The position numbers and the translations under genes are program-made. This document shows, one piece after another, positions 19,857 through 30,744 of a DNA stretch of 64,000 bases. Positions within the stretch are counted from its first letter, which is position 1; the number at the start of each line of letters is the position of its first letter. Source of the stretch: Diplonema papillatum (Eukaryota > Euglenozoa > Diplonemea > Diplonemida > Diplonemidae); NCBI GenBank assembly GCA_030068145.1, contig JAPJBO010000151.1, positions 124,001 to 188,000 of the forward strand, in the 5' to 3' direction. The notes beneath the pieces were generated by a model that did no database searches, was not told where the DNA came from, and worked only from the letters and a program-made list of their open reading frames with translations.

Positions 19857-20315
19857 TCAGCCGGGTACAACGGGGGGGTTACCGAGCCCTTGGCACCACT
19901 GCTCCGCGTAGCTTGCTCGAAAAACCCCAGGGACGTAGTCGTAATGCGTCTCGCCGTAGTGAGCGAGCATAATTGCTGATTCGTCTTGCTGATCACTTCC
20001 GATCCGCAAGTACGTAGGGCTGCCGGTCCGGGTGAGGATAAAGACAAAGTGGTGGCCCGCCTGCTGACTGACAGCAGACCGTTCGACAGCTGAACGTGTC
20101 CCCCCATCACCCCATCGCTTCGGGACGTAGAGCGATTTGCCCTGGACCCCGTGGTTTGCGGCCCTGGCCAGGCTGGGTACTTCTACCAGCTTCTGGCACT
20201 TGTTCGGGCCCAGGAGGGTCGTCAACTGGGCGATTGCGGTGCGCGGGGAATGCCCGGAACGGCTATGCGAAAACCACGGTGCGCGCCCTGGCCCGAAAAC
20301 CTGTCTGCCCGCCAT
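19857..20315 (-). pseudogene. OTU-like protease fragment (C-terminal half)
   Basis: The 152-codon frame contains HHFVFILTRTG and then ESAIMLAHYGETHYDYVP. The second block fits the last strand of OTU cysteine proteases, where the His before Tyr-Asp (residue 124, near 19945) is catalytic. The Asp-Gly-Asp-Cys start of OTU is not visible upstream, where the DNA is locally duplicated (20223-20460), so the N-terminal half is missing or scrambled. OTU domains occur in some LINE-like elements, and this one lies upstream of an RT on the same strand, so it may be that element's 5' part. It is not a copy of the OTU in the MULE. Confidence 0.45.
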
Positions 20316-20460
20316 ACGCGATGTCGTCGTCGATGAACGCCCAGGGTCGTCAACTGAGCGATTGCCGTGCGCGGGGAATGCCCGGAACGGCTATGCGAAA
20401 ACCATCGTACCAACGCCGTGGGCGTTTGTCGGTTGGCGGGCATCGATGACGACGTCGCGT
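20223..20460. repeat. Imperfect tandem duplication of ~118 bp
   Basis: Two units starting GTCGTCAACTG and sharing GCGCGGGGAATGCCCGGAAC lie back to back (about 20219-20340 and 20346-20460). A degenerate triple of TTTCCGATTCTCGG-like units follows at 20608-20650. Confidence 0.8.
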
Positions 20461-20845
20461 ATGGCGGGCAGACGTGCCCAAGCGAGTCGGAGGCACTGGC
20501 CAAAGCCCAAATCCAAACCCGGGAGTGTCGGGGTCCTGCTCTGGCCGGTATTTTCGACGGTCTGGAGCTCGACCTTGTGTGTGGAGAAGACAATCTGGCA
20601 GCGGAGTTCGGTTTCCGATTCTCGGTTTCCGATACTCGGTTTCCGATTCTGCGGTGACATCGCACAACGACGACGGAGGCTCTCGACGGACCGCGGAAGA
20701 GGACTTCTCCGCCTGCACTCCAAAAAAAAAAGGTGCTGGGTATGAGCTACAAGGTGCTACGCAAGTCAGAATAGACGGTACACACGTGGCGCAATTTCAA
20801 CGCGATTCCTGTACAGACTCCCGCGTGATAGGATAAAGTAGAATG
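20461..20845. other. No recognisable gene
   Basis: Overlapping short frames on both strands, no domain. May be the eroded 5' end of the retroelement to its left. Confidence 0.35.
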
Positions 20846-21300
20846 CCGGGTGTTGCTAGTATGCAACCCTTTGTGAATAGCCGACGCAACGTGTACTGCA
20901 GGGCGTTGCTAGTATGCAATCCTTTGTAAAAAGATTATGCGCCGCATGTTACTGTAGGGTGTTGCTAGTTGATTGAAATCCTTTGCGGAAGACTATGCAA
21001 GTGGTGGGACAGAGAACGTACTAAGCGGGATGTACTGCAGGGTGCTGCTAGTATGCAATCCTTTGCGGAAGGCTATGCAAACGGTGGGATGTCGTTGTTA
21101 TTGGTGATAAGGAAGTGGTGGGGTAGGGCTAAAATGTGTCACGTGAAGGCGACGGCGGGGTGTTGCTAGTATGCAATCCTTTTGTGGAAGTCCTTGCAAA
21201 GTAGACAGCACAGTTGCACTAGGCAATACTTCGAAGGGACTAATTGCAGGGCGTTGCCAGTATGCAATCCTTTGCGGAAGACCATGCAAGGTAGGCAAAA
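20846..21300. repeat. Degenerate repeat array around TGTTGCTAGTATGCAATCC
   Basis: At least six diverged units of 55-80 bp share GGGTGTTGCTAGTATGCAAT followed by CCTTTGCGGAAG and a CTATGCAA-type end, spaced irregularly. Weakly similar CTTTCGAAAAGGCTACGCA continues to about 21370. Confidence 0.75.
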
Positions 21301-21822
21301 AACTAGACATTCATGTGCTGTAAATGCACAGCAAGCTTTTAGCACAGATCCTTTCGAAAAGGCTACGCATGAGCAAACTGCAGGTGCAATACAGGCCTCT
21401 GTGAAACCCCCGGGTATGGTGTGTTGCAGGTGTTGCTAAAAGTAGGCAAGAGCTGTATTGCAAGATGCCTGCATAACAAGTGTAACAGCAGCTGTATGCG
21501 AAAAGTGTACCGCGCGTGACGCAATCGTTTTTCCGCAGACTGTGAAAGTGGTAGAGTAATGCAAAATGTAAGTGTGCTGGCAATATGCAGTCCTGAAAAA
21601 CGATCAAAAATGCCACGGTAGCAGCTGGATCTGGCCGAGGCCACGTCAGGACGGTTCTAGGGGTCGTATGCACCAACAAAAAGTGCACGAATAAGAGTAC
21701 CATAGCTCAATGTCGTATCGGTAAGGTCTGGCTGCGGATAACCCCCCTGGTTTAGTATGTACAAGTCGGATTTGGTGGTTGCACCTTCGGCGCTACAGAC
21801 CGTTGTTGTTTGTGAATTCCAG
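21301..21822. other. No recognisable gene
   Basis: Only short frames. Nothing besides the faded end of the preceding repeat array. Confidence 0.4.
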
Positions 21823-21884
21823 CTTCGTATGTGACAGTGGGGGGTTAAGCAGGGAAGCTTAACCCCCCACTGTCACATACGAAG
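21823..21884. repeat. Perfect inverted repeat with 28-bp arms
   Basis: The left arm starts CTTCGTATGTGACAGTGG and ends GGGGTTAAGC. After a six-base loop (AGGGAA) the exact reverse complement follows. The structure ends 7 bp before the stop codon of the minus-strand ORF at 21892-22149, so it would form a strong stem-loop in that gene's 3' UTR. Confidence 0.9.
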
Positions 21885-21891
21885 TTGTACA

Positions 21892-22149
21892 TTAGAGGGC
21901 ATCACCTGCTGCGGCACCCTCCCCTGAAAGGACGACAATGCAGACCTGTTCCGCCACGTCCCACGCGTTGGCGCCGGATGACCTTTCGTCGCCTGTACCC
22001 GTCTGATTCCCACTCTGGCCCGACTCATAGTTCTCGTCGGCGCTATCGCCCACTCCCGAAGCGAACAGAATGCCCCCTACCACCACCATGATGCATCCGG
22101 CTGCAAACAGCAGCCGGAACACGCCTCGGATGGCCTCGTTGCGGAACAT
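21892..22149 (-). CDS. Small single-pass membrane protein or exon (hypothetical)
   Basis: 85 codons: a short basic N-terminus (MFRNEAIRGVFR), one hydrophobic segment of ~20 residues (LLFAAGCIMVVVGGILFASG), then an acidic, Ser/Gly/Asn-rich tail. It fits a single-pass membrane protein with the tail on the non-cytoplasmic side, but I recognise no family. A perfect 28-bp-arm hairpin lies just downstream. It could be the last exon of a longer gene. Confidence 0.35.
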   Translation of the reverse strand: MFRNEAIRGVFRLLFAAGCIMVVVGGILFASGVGDSADENYESGQSGNQTGTGDERSSGANAWDVAEQVCIVVLSGEGAAAGDAL

Positions 22150-23628
22150 GGTTGATTCTTCTCCGAAAGCCGATTTTCCGTTGCTACGCCCCTTGAGTCG
22201 GGGGGGGTTTGCGAGGTGTGTTTGTTCTCAACCTTTTTTGTTGTTGTTTCTGGCGTTATTTTGTGAACAAATCCGCTACACGGGAACCAAGCTTCACGTG
22301 CTCGGCGGTACGGACCTCCGGATCAAGTGGCCACCGCATTCCCGAACCAAAGCATGGGGCCTGGCGGTTGCGCTGAGCAGCCCGTGAAAACGGTCGGACA
22401 GAGCGGACGGGATTGTGGCACACTGGTGCTAACTTCGGCATGCTGCGGCGTATTGAGCTTACGCTGTTGCCCAGCGTCTATATCTGGTCTTCGCCTAGCG
22501 CTATTTATGGGTTTTACAAGGCCTGCGTTTTCAAAGTTCCCGTTTGGGCGTGGGCTTGATTAGAGGTGGTTAATCTCTCCCCGTATGATCGACTGTTGTT
22601 GGTCTTGCTGCTGTTGGCGTTGTTGCTGCGTTCGTGCTGATGAGTACCGACCCCTTTCTGCTACTTGGCGCGCTTTCGTCGTGGTGCAACTCGTGTGGCG
22701 GTCGCAATCGTTGCTGGGATTAAGTGGCGAGTTCGTTATCAGAATTGGAACTCAAAATACCCGCTTCCGCGGGTTTTTCCGATTTCGACACCGAGCGGTC
22801 TCGGGAAGCCCTACTAACCCTACAGATGAGAAACAAATGCGCAGGTTTGTTGAAAGAAAGGCAGCGCGTCCGCAGTGGAGCAGCGCCCACACGAAGCGAC
22901 CATATCGTGGAGCGCTGTTCAAGAAAAGAACGCCGTCGCACTCCAGCTTCCTGTGTGCAAGAACAGGGCCGTGCAGGAACTTGTCCCTCTGTTTAAAAAT
23001 CTTTGTGCCCTTAGGACCCCCAAGGTGCTTTTGCACAGAGGCAGCACGCGCTGGTGGAAGGCAGACTCCAGCAGTGAGGCGCATCGACCCTAGCCTGACT
23101 GTGGCTGGGGACTGTTGGGAAACACGTTGTTCCAGCGACTGGTAGCACCGGTTGGGGAAAAGGTTGGGCGGAGACATCGAAGGGTCGAAGAGACGAGCAA
23201 CGAAACACTTGGCTCATAAGCCAGAAGGGGACAGGGCCCCGTGCGAGTGATAGAAATGCGCCGCCCCTTGCAAAAAAGGCCGGGCGGACGCTGGGGGGGT
23301 TTTGCCTGCCGACGCACGCCCCTCGGTCGGCACAAGCGAAGACAAGACGCGGTGCGGCGACTGCATGGAATGAGAGCGTATGGGGCGTACCGAGAACCTG
23401 CCGCGCATTAACGCAAAAAGCAATGACACGTCGCCGGCCGATGCCGTGTGGATACTCCTGTTTTGGGGCGCAGGCCATGCAGAAAAAAACGGATCTGGGC
23501 CAGTGGCGCTTCCTTTGTTCGTGCGCACTTCCTTACCTCTGTTTTGTTCATCTAACGGGAGCGAGAATAGTACGCCGCGATCTTCGGGCTGAACACGAGG
23601 TCGTGTCGCAGTCCGGTTCCGGCGGTCT
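22150..23628. other. No recognisable gene; probable 3' region of the EF-hand gene
   Basis: Many overlapping frames up to 186 codons on both strands, none with a domain. The part nearest 23629 is presumably the 3' UTR of the minus-strand EF-hand gene. No AATAAA signal stands out. Confidence 0.35.
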
Positions 23629-25986
23629 TCACTTCCCTTGCCGCCGCCGGCACTCAGCGATGACGTCGGAGGTGACGAAGAGGGCGTTGCTTTTGAAGCA
23701 GAGGATGCGGCCGAGCTGGTCCTCTGTGAGGGTGCTGTCCGAGGCGCCGGACAGGTGGATCAGCTGCAGGAGCTCCTGCCTGAAGACGTCTTCGTTCTCG
23801 GCCGTGTTGCGGATCATGGCCTGCGAGGTGAGAGACCGGAGGCTGACCATGTGCTCGCACTGCCTCTTCTTGATGCACCGCATCACGGTCGACACGAAGT
23901 TTTCGGTGCGCACGACGCCCCCGTCCCGCTGAGCGAGCATGTTCCATAGATGCTGGATGGGAGGCTGCGATGCATTCGCCGGGGCGTTGAACTCAGACCA
24001 GAGCACTTCCAAGGCCCGCGCGGACACCCGGGACGCCTCGTTCTCGAAGTTGATCCCGTGGTTGAACGCGGGGAGCACCACGGTCTCCCACACGTTCCAG
24101 ACGTACTGCAGGTAGTGCTGCAGGTCGAGGACGGAGCGCGACGGGGCCCAGCGGAAGCCAGTCCAGCCTTCCAAAAACGACCCGCCGAGGCCTTCGAAGT
24201 CCTGCGCCTTCGCGTGCACCCCGAGTCGGCGGAGCCCGCAGACGACCTCGTCCGGGTACCGGGTTTCGTCCTGCCCGTTCGCGAACCCGCTGGGGCGGAA
24301 CTTCGGGATCGACTTGAAGAAGTCGGCGAACGACTCCTCCGTGTGCAGAAGCCGCATGATGAACGAGGCGCAGGTGAACGTCGCTTCTGGGGTCAACTTT
24401 CCCGGGCCGTACATGCCGGGCGCGGGGACGAAGTCGTTCGGCATCCGCCGCTTCATCTCCGCGCACATCTCCTCCCGGGCAAGCTCGAGCAGGCGGACTA
24501 ACTCCGACAACCCGAGGTGGTTGTCGTGGTTGATGTCGCTCATCGATACCACCTGCCGCAGCTCGGTCGTGGTGAGGGTCACCCTGAACTCTGTCCGGAG
24601 CATCGCGCTGAAGTCCGACGTCGAGAGGCCGCCCGGCGAGCTCGCGTGCTTCGAGAAGTGGGTGAACACGTTCGCGATGGGCTGCGCGGTGTCCGTGCTC
24701 TCGGAGACGCCGCAGATCCCGAAGAGGATGTGCCGGAACAAGAACTGCGACCGCGCCTCGGCCGCGAACACGTTGAGCTCGAGCCGGGACGTGAACTCGT
24801 TGAACACCTCGCGCACCACGTCTTGCAGCTGCACGACGGACACCCGGTCCTTCGACTCAAAAGACGCACCCGGGCGGGTGAATAGAGCGGAGACGGCGTC
24901 GGCCACGCGCTGGCCGAGCGCCAACGCGTCCTCCTCTGTTTCCACGCCGCCGATGCCCAGCTGCAAGAAGGCCTTCGCGAGCTCGTCGACGGGCAGCTCC
25001 TGCAGTCTCTTCTTGTCCCACATCGCGAAGAAGGAGTGGATGTGGCAGCGTTCGGTGACGAGATACCGGATTAGGTCGTGCAGGGGCTCACGCACGGTGT
25101 CCATCTTGTCGAGGGCCATCTGCGACCGGTACATCGCCACCTGCGGGTCCGAGAGCCCGTAGGTCACCGCCGTGTTGAAGTACCACTTCACCTTTCCCCA
25201 GACATCCTTCAAGATGTCGCAGAACCCGCGCAGGTCGATGTAGCCACGGGGGTGCCTCCTGCAGGCGGCGTCCCAGTTCAGGCGCTTGCCGAACTCGTCG
25301 AGCTGCCAGTCTCGGACGGGGACGCCCAGCCGGCCGCGGACCCACTGCAGGAACTCGGTGAAGCTCAGGCCGTTGTCGCCGTCGCTGTCGCACTCGACGA
25401 AGAGCTCGGACAGCGAGCTGATGTGGCCGTCCGCCCTCTGCGCGACGCGCATCAGCGAGAACACGAGCGAAGAGGCGATGCGGACCATGTCGCCCTCCGA
25501 CAAGGTCAGCCCCAGGCCGCGGGTCGGGAGGGTTTGGAGGCCGTCGAGGAGGGACTCGGGCGGCGGCAAAGGCGTGCGCATGGGGCTGGGCTGCTGCTGG
25601 GGGTCCGAGACGGCCGACTTGGAGGGGGTGGCCGGCGAGTTGGGCTGCAGGAGGGGTGTCGTGACCCGCTGGCGCTTCGCGCCGGAGGCGGAGGGGGTAG
25701 CGACCTCGCTGTCGGTCTGCGTGGACGCCGTCTTCAGGGCGCCGCCGGACGGGTGCGCGGCGTAGGCGAGCAGCATGTTCTCGCACGCCGCGAGCTTCGT
25801 CTGGAACTGCGCGACGCGCGCCTTCGAGTCGGACAAGCTCTCCACCTCGGCCTTCAGCGCCTGCACCCTCCCCAGCTGGTCCGCCACGCGGCCCTCGCCG
25901 GACCCGAACAGCTGCAGCAGCGACTCCACAACCTCCGCGACATCATCCCCGATGTCGCCCAAGCACCGCGTGTTGAGCCGCTGCAT
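23629..25986 (-). CDS. EF-hand calcium-binding protein with N-terminal coiled coil
   Basis: A 785-codon uninterrupted frame with strong GC bias at third positions, the best candidate host gene here. The first ~75 residues form a likely coiled coil (VQALKAEVESLSDSKARVAQ). Residues ~85-160 are Ser/Thr/Pro-rich with a basic patch (AKRQRVTTP). Canonical EF-hand loops are DSDGDNGLSFTE (200-211) and DINHDNHLGLSE (484-495), both with acidic residues at positions 1 and 3 or 5 and Glu at 12. A degenerate EF-hand-like helix-loop (NWDAACRRHPRGYIDLRGF) follows the first. The rest is helical with no domain I can name; no kinase or membrane segment is visible. It is probably a calcium-responsive scaffold or cytoskeletal protein, an inference from the EF-hands and coiled coil. 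The Met at 25986 is the first in frame. The upstream region (26000-26100) is pyrimidine- and A-rich. Confidence 0.85.
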   Translation of the reverse strand: MQRLNTRCLGDIGDDVAEVVESLLQLFGSGEGRVADQLGRVQALKAEVESLSDSKARVAQFQTKLAACENMLLAYAAHPSGGALKTASTQTDSEVATPSASGAKRQRVTTPLLQPNSPATPSKSAVSDPQQQPSPMRTPLPPPESLLDGLQTLPTRGLGLTLSEGDMVRIASSLVFSLMRVAQRADGHISSLSELFVECDSDGDNGLSFTEFLQWVRGRLGVPVRDWQLDEFGKRLNWDAACRRHPRGYIDLRGFCDILKDVWGKVKWYFNTAVTYGLSDPQVAMYRSQMALDKMDTVREPLHDLIRYLVTERCHIHSFFAMWDKKRLQELPVDELAKAFLQLGIGGVETEEDALALGQRVADAVSALFTRPGASFESKDRVSVVQLQDVVREVFNEFTSRLELNVFAAEARSQFLFRHILFGICGVSESTDTAQPIANVFTHFSKHASSPGGLSTSDFSAMLRTEFRVTLTTTELRQVVSMSDINHDNHLGLSELVRLLELAREEMCAEMKRRMPNDFVPAPGMYGPGKLTPEATFTCASFIMRLLHTEESFADFFKSIPKFRPSGFANGQDETRYPDEVVCGLRRLGVHAKAQDFEGLGGSFLEGWTGFRWAPSRSVLDLQHYLQYVWNVWETVVLPAFNHGINFENEASRVSARALEVLWSEFNAPANASQPPIQHLWNMLAQRDGGVVRTENFVSTVMRCIKKRQCEHMVSLRSLTSQAMIRNTAENEDVFRQELLQLIHLSGASDSTLTEDQLGRILCFKSNALFVTSDVIAECRRRQGK

Positions 25987-28336
25987 CCCCTCCTTCCACC
26001 CGCGACCGGGTTTCCTTTTTTTTCGGCGCCGCCGCTGAATCCGTCCGTCCGGATCCCGCTTGCAAGTGAGACGAGGAAAAAAAGAAAAAGGCTTGCGAAC
26101 AGCCCCGGACTGCTTGTTGCTTGCTGTTCTTTTTCCAAAGGCTGCTGACTCGCGGGGGGGAGGGTGTTACGGCGAGAGTCGGAGGAAAATGCGTACGTGT
26201 TCGACAAGAACAAAACTCCAGAAAAAAGAAGGGCAGCGAGGGCCGGGGGGAAAAAAAAACGCGATGCCCTTTTTGTTCCCTCTCGCAGTAGTGTGCTTTG
26301 TGGAATTCTGCAACCGTAACAAAAGGGAACCAGGGCGATGAGAAAGCCGATGCAGAAGAATGCCGGAGGGGGGACACGTCTCCTCTCCGCGAGGAAAAAA
26401 GAACTCTTTTTCTTTGCTGCCGAAAAGGATTGTCCAGTACTCACCCCTTCTTATTCTTTGACAAAGGTCCCGCCCATTCCCATTCCCCGCCTGTTTTGCG
26501 TTTCAGGTTCCTGAGGAAGTTGGTCAAAGAAGGTTGAGCTTGGTTCAAGAATGGAAAGTGACAGCAGATCTCAACAGGTACTGAGAGCATGCTTGTGGTG
26601 CCGACCTTTCCAGTCGCGTGGCCGCTTTCGTCCATCTCTTGTTGCGTAGCATCCGCCGATATCGCCACGAAACACAAAAACTGAGAGCTTCCGCTTCCGG
26701 ATAAGTCCCCCCTCCCTCAATGGAACCCTGACAATTGAAAGATGCTGCTGTTTTGTAGCTGGAGATGGTGAGCAAGGTTGTTTTGAAGCCGATCACCTGC
26801 ACGTGTATGAGTTGCCGAGATTTGCAAACCCGCCCAGCTACACCCCTGTTTTCACGGCTACCCTTGTTTTCACAGTTTCTGTCGAAATCAACCCATTCCG
26901 CAGAGAAACAGATTTAAAAGGGGCGGGATTGAAAGACATTCGACATTCTACTTTTTGAATAGATCTATTCAGGCGTTTACTGCCAGAAGTCTAAGTCGAG
27001 TCTTATTTTTAAGCTCTAGTCTGACGCACATTAGTTACACGGTGGACACCAGCCGGATTCAGAAACCGGAGTTGAAAAGGTGCACCCTAGTCACAACCAA
27101 AAAGTGGGGTGCGAAACCCCACATCGCGTGTAAAAGTGCACACGAAAAAGCGGCTGTGACCCCCGTTTTACCTCAAGGTTTTAGCTCACGTTCTGAGGCT
27201 GAACTAGTTTTTCACGATGTTCGGTGTGCGTTCCTTTGAGCTCGCTCCGGACCACGTCGCGGCAAATTTTTAGATTTCCCCTTTTTGGGGGGAAAATCTT
27301 AGTTTCGTGTTCAGGCGCTACTTGCCTCTAAGTGGGGGGGGGGGTTCCGGTGCATACATGTTTCCGTGACAAAGGTAGCAAGCCTTCGGTACTGAGCATG
27401 GAGGAAGAACGCAGAACGGAAGGTAGAACCTTCTGACGACGAGGAGTAGCATCCATGTATGGGATGTGCCTTTGGTTTCAGTGACGAGTGTACATACTTC
27501 CGGTTCTCAGCCAGATATTCAGACCGGAGGCATGGCGCCCCCAGAGGAATGCAGCCTGCGAAGTAGTAGTAGTAGTTTGAACTTGTTATGCAGCAACAAG
27601 CAGTAGTATGTGTCGTCTGCCGAAGCAGCCGAAGACAGCAGGAGCAGGTCTTGCTTTACTTTTCTCTTCTTCATGGAGACCCGCCCCCAGGCAAAGACGG
27701 TCGCGAAAGGTCTGTGCCCTATAGTGATGAGGTAGTTGACCAGGTCCCCACAAGGCCTTATACAACACGGCTACAACATGAGGGTGCAGCCCTGCTTAGG
27801 TGTGCTCTCAGCCATCACAGGGCCCCAGATCTCGCCACTTGACCTGACACAGCTGCCACCCTGGCGGGCCGCAGCAGCAACCTCCGCAATGAAGGCGCGC
27901 GCAGCTGGAGTGTATGTAGGCATTTCTGTACAACAATAACAAAAGAAACCACTACAAATTTGCAGGCCGCCACCAGCAAGAGCCGCGGCCGAGGTTGTTT
28001 TGGCATACGTACACGGAATAGCTCTCTACTGGCCGACTTGACGCATGCGGCATTGCGGGCATGAACGAGCGGTGGATGCACAGAATCATATGCCAGCACC
28101 GCTCTGGCTTAGGGGCGTTCGGCCATAACTATCCACCCAGTAGTAGCACCACAGCACTGTCCGATCGTACGACCGTAGGTGCAAATGATTAGAAACGGGA
28201 GTCCCTGCCGTAATAGCGGTCGGCATGCGCTGGCACGAAGTGTTCTTTCTCCACCAGTAGGGTGCCCTCAACCTGTCTCACGACGATCTAAAACTAGATC
28301 GCGTCCCCTGGTAGTGCGAGGCGCGTCCTCGACTCC
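25987..28336. other. No recognisable gene; scattered repeat pieces
   Basis: Holds the probable 5' flank of the EF-hand gene, a segment at about 27037-27250 (starting ACACGGTGGACACCAGCC, with hairpin-prone GTGGGGTGCGAAACCCCAC) related to copies near 39.4 and 39.9 kb, and a short module GGGGGGAAAATCTTAGTTTC at ~27290 that recurs at 29700 and 31970. No coding region supported. Confidence 0.4.
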
Positions 28337-29324
28337 TCATTCATTATTGGTCTGAAGGGCATCTTCGTCGAACGAGGTACCGTCGCGGCATGCAGATACG
28401 AGTGGGTTATGCATTCTCAAGACCTGCCTGTTCTGCGGATTCCCTTCAGGCGGTGCACGAGAGTGACACAAATGAGTGCCCGTGGTTTGGCCGTCTGCGA
28501 CTGCGCAAAGCGTCTCGATAGACCCGAAGGACCTCTTCGTCGGACGAAGTATCGTCGGGGGCATGAGAAGGTGCAACGTCCGAGCGCAGCTCCTCGTAGA
28601 AATAATCACCCGCAGATTCAACCTCGTTCTCTTCGCACACGCTGGGCACCTGAAAAGACGACAATCGGGCCACCGGCGACGTAGCGGGCTGTCCTTCGTG
28701 GGCCGGGCGCCTCGGTTTGTGTTTGCACGTTGTGACGGTGGGCTTCCTTTTCAACGAGCTCGAACGCTTACACCGCGAGCGTTCGATTTGTCCGCCTATC
28801 TGCATGTCGGGTGGCTGGGATTCTCTCGTGGTTGGTGTTGGGAGGCCGCTGGAGGAGAACAGATGAAAGGGGACATTGAGGCTTTCCGGCGTCGAGGGCG
28901 AGACACCAGAATCGCGATGTGCAAAGGTACTGGGAACTGCAGCAGCTGTCTGCGTTGAGGCGGACTGCATGGGGCTGGTGGTGTGTGCATCAACTTGGGT
29001 CGAAACTTCATGGGTTTGGGGGTGCCTTTGCTCGGGGTAGCGCTGCTGCGCCTGGGCCGCCATCGCTGCCGCCTTCTCGTCCTGGATGCGATAGAGCTCT
29101 TCGAAGCGGGCCCGCTCCTCCTTCTGGACCTGGGACAGCTTGAGAATCGCAGCGTGCTGCTGCGAAAGAACCTCACGCGCAACACGGAGTTCAGCATTCG
29201 CAAGGTCGAGCTGCTTCTGAAGGTCGTCCTGAGGAGGTCGCACTGCCTCAGCAGCTGCAGCCGCCGAAGCCATACCTTTCGGTTTACTTATTCTTCTCGA
29301 TAACTCGGTACCTAAGGTTGCCAT
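28337..29324 (-). CDS. Coiled-coil protein, unknown family
   Basis: The minus-strand frame 28446-29324 gives 292 codons. After an Ala-rich start comes a predicted coiled coil (~32-100; LQKQLDLANAELRVAREVLS, QKEERARFEELYRIQDEKAA), then a Ser/Thr/Pro-rich linker, a basic patch (RCKRSSSLKRKPTV) and an acidic end (PDDTSSDEEVLRVYRDALRS). Just downstream, 28337-28445, an imperfect copy of the acidic motif (RDGTSFDEDALQ) appears in another frame, which suggests a small internal duplication or a further exon. No family recognised. Codon use is plausible, but no independent support exists. Confidence 0.4.
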
Positions 29325-29651
29325 GAGTACTAAGAAGTTGTAAGACTTGCACGTTCACTCTTGAGGCCTCCTGCCTGCGATACATCAAGCAGTGCAGACG
29401 ATACACGGATGGGACCATTTATAGTACTAGCAGTATTTGTGGTTCAAAAGGTCGGTGTTTTAAAGCCTTCGCAGGCTTGGGGTGGCGGGAAAGTTGGGGA
29501 GGAGGGGGGTATTGTTCGTTTTGGGCCTTATTGGGTGCCCCCTCACGCGTTTATGAGGTGCTTGTGATTCTACTTCGGCATGAAAATCAAGAACTTCGAC
29601 GATAAAAGTTCTAGCTGTGCCACTTAAAACTTTCAAAAAACAACACTCTTA
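29325..29651. other. No recognisable gene
   Basis: Contains GC-poor stretches and a G-rich piece near 29500. Nothing further seen. Confidence 0.35.
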
Positions 29652-29730
29652 GGGAGGTCACATTTTTACCTTACCGGGAAAATTTCCCACTGGAACCAGG
29701 GGGGAAAATCTTAGTTTCGTGTTCGGGGGG
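29652..29730. repeat. Solo terminal repeat of the 34973-35871 element family
   Basis: GGGAGGTCACATTTTTACCT and the following ACCGGGAAAATTTCCCACTG match the left end of the TIR element at 34973. No matching right end is seen nearby, so it is a truncated copy. It runs into GGGGAAAATCTTAGTTTCG and a G-run. Confidence 0.8.
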
Positions 29731-30070
29731 GGGGATTGCAAGAACGTGCTTGGAATGGGTATGTGCTCAACACCGTCTGCGCGGTGTTTCGGTCCTTTAA
29801 GCCACGGACACATAAGGCGGACCATCATCAGCGTGGAACCTGAGTGTCTGCAGACAGGACTGCGGTGTGTCTGGTTTGTCAGGCGGCTGTTCGTAGCTCG
29901 TCACAGCCAAGACCACCCGTGCTACTAGAGCACAGGCGAATCCGTCACGGGGAGAAGGCCCCTACAACCGTGTCTGAGCAATCAGTTAAAAAACTCAGGG
30001 CACTCGCCCTGATTGTGACTGCGACTCGCTTGGCAGCACTGGCTTGTCTTCTTTTTGCCGTATCGACCAT
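29731..30070. repeat. Dispersed copy of the ~370-bp segment tripled at 37.0-38.0 kb
   Basis: Starts after a G-run with GATTGCAAGAACGTGCTTGG and ends near CACTGGCTTGTCTTCTTT. It shares most of its length with the units at 37018-37371, 37390-37743 and 37894-38047, with a short deletion near 29780. Confidence 0.85.
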
Positions 30071-30744
30071 GTGCAATTGAGCTCCTAGAGGATGTGTATC
30101 GCTGCCATTACGGCCTGGTTCAACGCGAATGATCGCGAGCATACTCCTTTCCTTGCTGCTCCCATCACTGTGGTGTTGTCCACCCGTATGCCCGTATGGC
30201 GTCTAATTTATAGGCCAATAATAAGCGTGGTTTATAATTTATCGGCCGCTAATTTATAAATCGTTAATTATTATTTTCGGCGGCACTTTTTGTGGACTAA
30301 TTAATTAATTTCTTTCAGCGGCGCCGCTTTAGCGGCGCCGCAGGCCCACGGTATGGTGCATACCACACGGTATACACAGCCGTTTTCTCGACGCAGACGG
30401 TACGGCACCCCTCTGCGCGCTTCTTCTCCTGATGCTGCAGAGCGAAGGGGAATGGGTTTTGATAGTCACGATGGCAGTACGCTTTAAATGAAGGTAGAAC
30501 GCAAGGGAAGCGCCGCAGGCCAGTATAGTGCAGACCGCACGGTATGGCCAGGATGCCTGACACGGACTGTACCTGTGTGCGGTTCTTCACTTGATGCTTC
30601 CACTGGGTGCGGAGCGAAGGAGAAGAAGTAACTTGGTGGATGGTGGTGCACTGGGGTAAAGAAAGAAAATAAATGCGTAGTTTTGGTATATTCTTTTGAA
30701 AAACGCGAGAGGGGGAGAGATGGGAGGATCCCTAATTCCTGCTC
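30071..30744. other. AT-rich spacer, no recognisable gene
   Basis: Includes an AT-rich patch with TTAATTAATTAA-like sequence at 30230-30310 and the GC palindrome GGCGCCGCTTTAGCGGCGCC near 30320. Two related segments around CGCCGCAGGCC and GCACACGGTAT occur at 30337-30400 and 30510-30570. Confidence 0.4.

Noticed and set aside
19388-20110. Minus-strand ORF of 240 codons
   Set aside because: Overlaps the OTU-like frame in a different register; its length comes from the tandem 155-bp duplication, so I annotated the duplication and the OTU frame instead.
24314-25162. Plus-strand ORF of 282 codons
   Set aside because: Antisense shadow of the EF-hand gene; composition (Ser/Arg-rich) reflects the complementary codon bias.
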